Shown: positions 62,447 through 64,000 of the stretch, piece by piece
How positions within the stretch are numbered: position 1 is the first letter of the stretch
Layout of the letters: each line of letters starts with the position of its first letter
Origin: Propionibacteriaceae bacterium
GTDB taxonomy: Bacteria; Actinomycetota; Actinomycetes; Propionibacteriales; Propionibacteriaceae
Length of the DNA stretch: 64,000 bases
Direction: 5' to 3'
Assembly (NCBI GenBank): GCA_017306015.1
Contig: JAFKJK010000008.1
Coordinates: 265,139 to 329,138, forward strand
Notes under the pieces: generated by a model
The model's input: the letters and a program-made list of their open reading frames with translations, nothing else
What the model was told of the DNA's origin: nothing
Databases searched by the model: none
Position numbers and translations under genes: made by a program

Positions 62447-63777
62447 TCGAGCAACGCCGGATCGTCCGCACCGCGCTGCCCGGACCGGTCTCTGCGGAAC
62501 TGGCCGGCCGGCGCCGGGCCGAGGTGTCGGCCGCGGTGAGCGGCGGCAACGACATCTACGTCGCCGAGGCGTCGGGCGCGATCCTCGTGGACGTTGACGG
62601 CAACCGGCTGATCGATTTCGGCTCGGGCATCGGCGTGGCCTCGGTCGGTCACAGCCACCCGAAGGTGGTCGAGGCCGTCACCGCGCAGGCGTCCGGCTAC
62701 GGCCATACCTGCTTCATGGTCAGCCCGTACGGCGGTTACCTGGACCTCTGCCGTGAACTGAACGCCCGCACACCCGGCGACTTCGAGAAGCGTTCGGTAC
62801 TGCTGAACACCGGCGCGGAGGCCGTCGAGAACGCGGTGAAGATCGCGCGCGCCCACACCGGGCGTCCGGCTGTGGTGGTGTTCGACCACGCCTACCACGG
62901 ACGCACCAACCTGACCATGGCGATGACCGCGAAGGTGCAGCCGTACAAGGACGGCTTCGGGCCGTTCGCGCCGGAGGTCTACCGGGTGCCGATGGCCTAC
63001 CCGTACCGCTGGCCGACCGGTCCCCAGCACTGCGCGGAGGAGGCCTTTGCCGAGTTCGCGTCCCGGGTGCACCTGCAGGTGGGGGAGGACCACGTCGCCG
63101 CCGTCGTCCTGGAACCGATCCAGGGGGAGGGCGGGTTCATCGTCCCGCCGCCCGGATTCTGGAGGCTGCTGCGCGAGTGGTGCGACCAGCACGGCGTCGT
63201 GCTCGTGGCCGACGAGGTGCAGTCCGGCTTCTGCCGCACGGGCGACTGGTTCGCCGTCGAGCACGAGGGCGTCGTGCCTGACCTGGTCACCAGCGCGAAG
63301 GCGCTCGGCGGCGGGCTGCCGATCGCGGCCGTGACCGGTCGGGCCGAGATGATGGATGCACCCGTCCCGGGCGGACTGGGTGGCACGTTCGGCGGCAATC
63401 CGCTCTCCTGCGCGGCCTCGCTGGCCGCGATCGAGGTGATGGAGTCCGAGGACCTGGCCGGACGGGCGCGGCAACTCGGCGCGATCCTGACCAGCCGGCT
63501 GGAGGGGCTCGCCGGGTCGTTCCCGCAGGTCGGCGAGATCCGCGGACGGGGAGCGATGATGGCGATCGAGCTGGTCACCCCCGATGGGTCGAAGTCTCCG
63601 GACGCCGCGCTGGCCAAGGCCGTGGTGGCGGGCTGCGCGAAGCGCGGTGTGGTGATGCTGAGCTGTGGCAGCTACGGGAACGTGATCCGGATGCTGCCGC
63701 CACTGGTGACGGCATTCGACCTCGTCGACGACGCAATGGACGTGCTGGCCGAGGCCTTCGCTGAAGCCGTCGGCTGA
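62443..63777 (+). CDS. gabT: 4-aminobutyrate aminotransferase-like class III aminotransferase
   Basis: The 444-residue product has GIGVASVGHSHPKVVEAV, LLNTGAEAVENAVKIARAHTGR, FDHAYHGRTNLTMAMTAK and LEPIQGEGGFIVPPPGF. The segments LVADEVQSGFCRTG and the PLP Lys in TSAKALGGGLPIAAVTGR complete the set. This is the GabT pattern, distinct from the aminotransferase at 55013-56494. GABA from putrescine would be converted to succinate semialdehyde. GTG 62443 overlaps the previous stop (GTGA). Last gene of the operon, followed by a perfect palindrome. Confidence 0.92.
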   Translation: MIEQRRIVRTALPGPVSAELAGRRRAEVSAAVSGGNDIYVAEASGAILVDVDGNRLIDFGSGIGVASVGHSHPKVVEAVTAQASGYGHTCFMVSPYGGYLDLCRELNARTPGDFEKRSVLLNTGAEAVENAVKIARAHTGRPAVVVFDHAYHGRTNLTMAMTAKVQPYKDGFGPFAPEVYRVPMAYPYRWPTGPQHCAEEAFAEFASRVHLQVGEDHVAAVVLEPIQGEGGFIVPPPGFWRLLREWCDQHGVVLVADEVQSGFCRTGDWFAVEHEGVVPDLVTSAKALGGGLPIAAVTGRAEMMDAPVPGGLGGTFGGNPLSCAASLAAIEVMESEDLAGRARQLGAILTSRLEGLAGSFPQVGEIRGRGAMMAIELVTPDGSKSPDAALAKAVVAGCAKRGVVMLSCGSYGNVIRMLPPLVTAFDLVDDAMDVLAEAFAEAVG

Positions 63778-63795
63778 CGGAAGGGCCAGCCCGGT

Positions 63796-63819
63796 CGCTC
63801 CCGGCGTACGCCGGGAGCG
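63796..63819 (+). terminator. Palindromic terminator after gabT
   Basis: A perfect 24-nt palindrome (63796-63819, arms CGCTCCCGGC and GCCGGGAGCG around GTAC) begins 19 nt after the gabT stop. Confidence 0.7.
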
Positions 63820-63835
63820 CCGCACCTGTGTAGCC

Positions 63836-64000
63836 ACTCGTCGTCCCGGCGAAGGCCGGGATCTCTGCACCGGCGTGGCTACCCGGCTGTCTGGGGTCCC
63901 GGGTCGGGGCCCGGGGCGACGCCGAGGTCGTCGGGGAGGCTGTCGGCTGGTGGAGGCGGCTCGGTCACTCGTTCGTCGTCCCGGCGAATGCCGGGATCCC
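63836..64000. repeat. REP-like repeat copies at the window end
   Basis: CGTCGTCCCGGCGAAGGCCGGGATC occurs at about 63839-63863 and, with one change, at about 63974-63998. Each copy is itself a short hairpin (CCCGGC...GCCGGG). The second copy runs to the window end. No gene is seen in the 223 nt after gabT. Confidence 0.7.

Overview
The window is a chromosomal segment of a high-GC Gram-positive (Actinobacteria). The evidence is lineage-typical genes: rbpA, whiA beside rapZ and yvcK, opcA behind zwf, a mycothiol-type maleylpyruvate isomerase fold, an actinobacterial four-domain RpsA tail, and two RecA-independent DNA-damage promoters of the mycobacterial type. Many genes start with GTG, several apparently leaderless with a TAnnnT -10 box 6-7 nt before the start codon. 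Gene content and order would fit a Propionibacteriaceae-like genome, but the exact taxon is inference. No tRNA, rRNA or CRISPR was recognised.

Layout. 1-13.1 kb: 3' end of rpsA with a strong hairpin terminator, coaE, a zinc-ribbon PrsW-like membrane protein, a Pro-rich membrane protein, uvrB, a TerC-family protein, a DinB/MDMPI-fold protein, uvrA, a Tat-exported Rieske lipoprotein and an unknown membrane protein. 13.1-22.2 kb: the classical uvrC-rapZ-yvcK-whiA cluster, then gap-pgk-tpiA-secG and rbpA. 22.2-25.4 kb (minus): zwf-opcA-pgl, the oxidative pentose phosphate branch. 25.4-28.7 kb: ctaB (plus) converging on ctaA and an ABC exporter (minus), i.e. heme O/A synthesis. 28.7-32.4 kb (minus): a divergent membrane pyrophosphatase with a translationally coupled glycosyltransferase. 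32.7-39.3 kb: a complete suf operon, sufR-B-D-Rieske-C-S-U-T, for iron-sulfur assembly. 39.3-42.1 kb: an SPFH membrane protein plus ribbon-helix-helix protein behind an AT-rich operator, and an ABC-F ATPase.

42.1-54.7 kb is accessory in character. It holds four ABC transport systems: a lipoprotein / peptidoglycan-binding fusion protein / ATPase / FtsX-like exporter; a DUF990-like exporter; a large FtsX-like permease with its ATPase; and a small leaderless ATPase-permease pair. It also holds a nucleotidyltransferase and a two-gene secreted metzincin plus lipoprotein cassette. That cassette is bounded by two related scars that look like insertion-sequence ends, one carrying a truncated IS1380-like transposase start.

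55-63.8 kb is a polyamine/GABA catabolic region: a class III aminotransferase and a Lrp/AsnC regulator (minus) diverge from a tightly coupled potD-potA-potB-potC-saccharopine dehydrogenase-like-gabT operon. The window ends in REP-like inverted repeats.

The most noteworthy signals are the twin uvrA/uvrB damage promoters (which also fix both start codons), the scar-bounded metalloprotease cassette, the SPFH-RHH module with its paired GATATCA operator, the atypical pyrophosphatase with a lipobox, and the saccharopine-dehydrogenase-like gene embedded in a putrescine operon.
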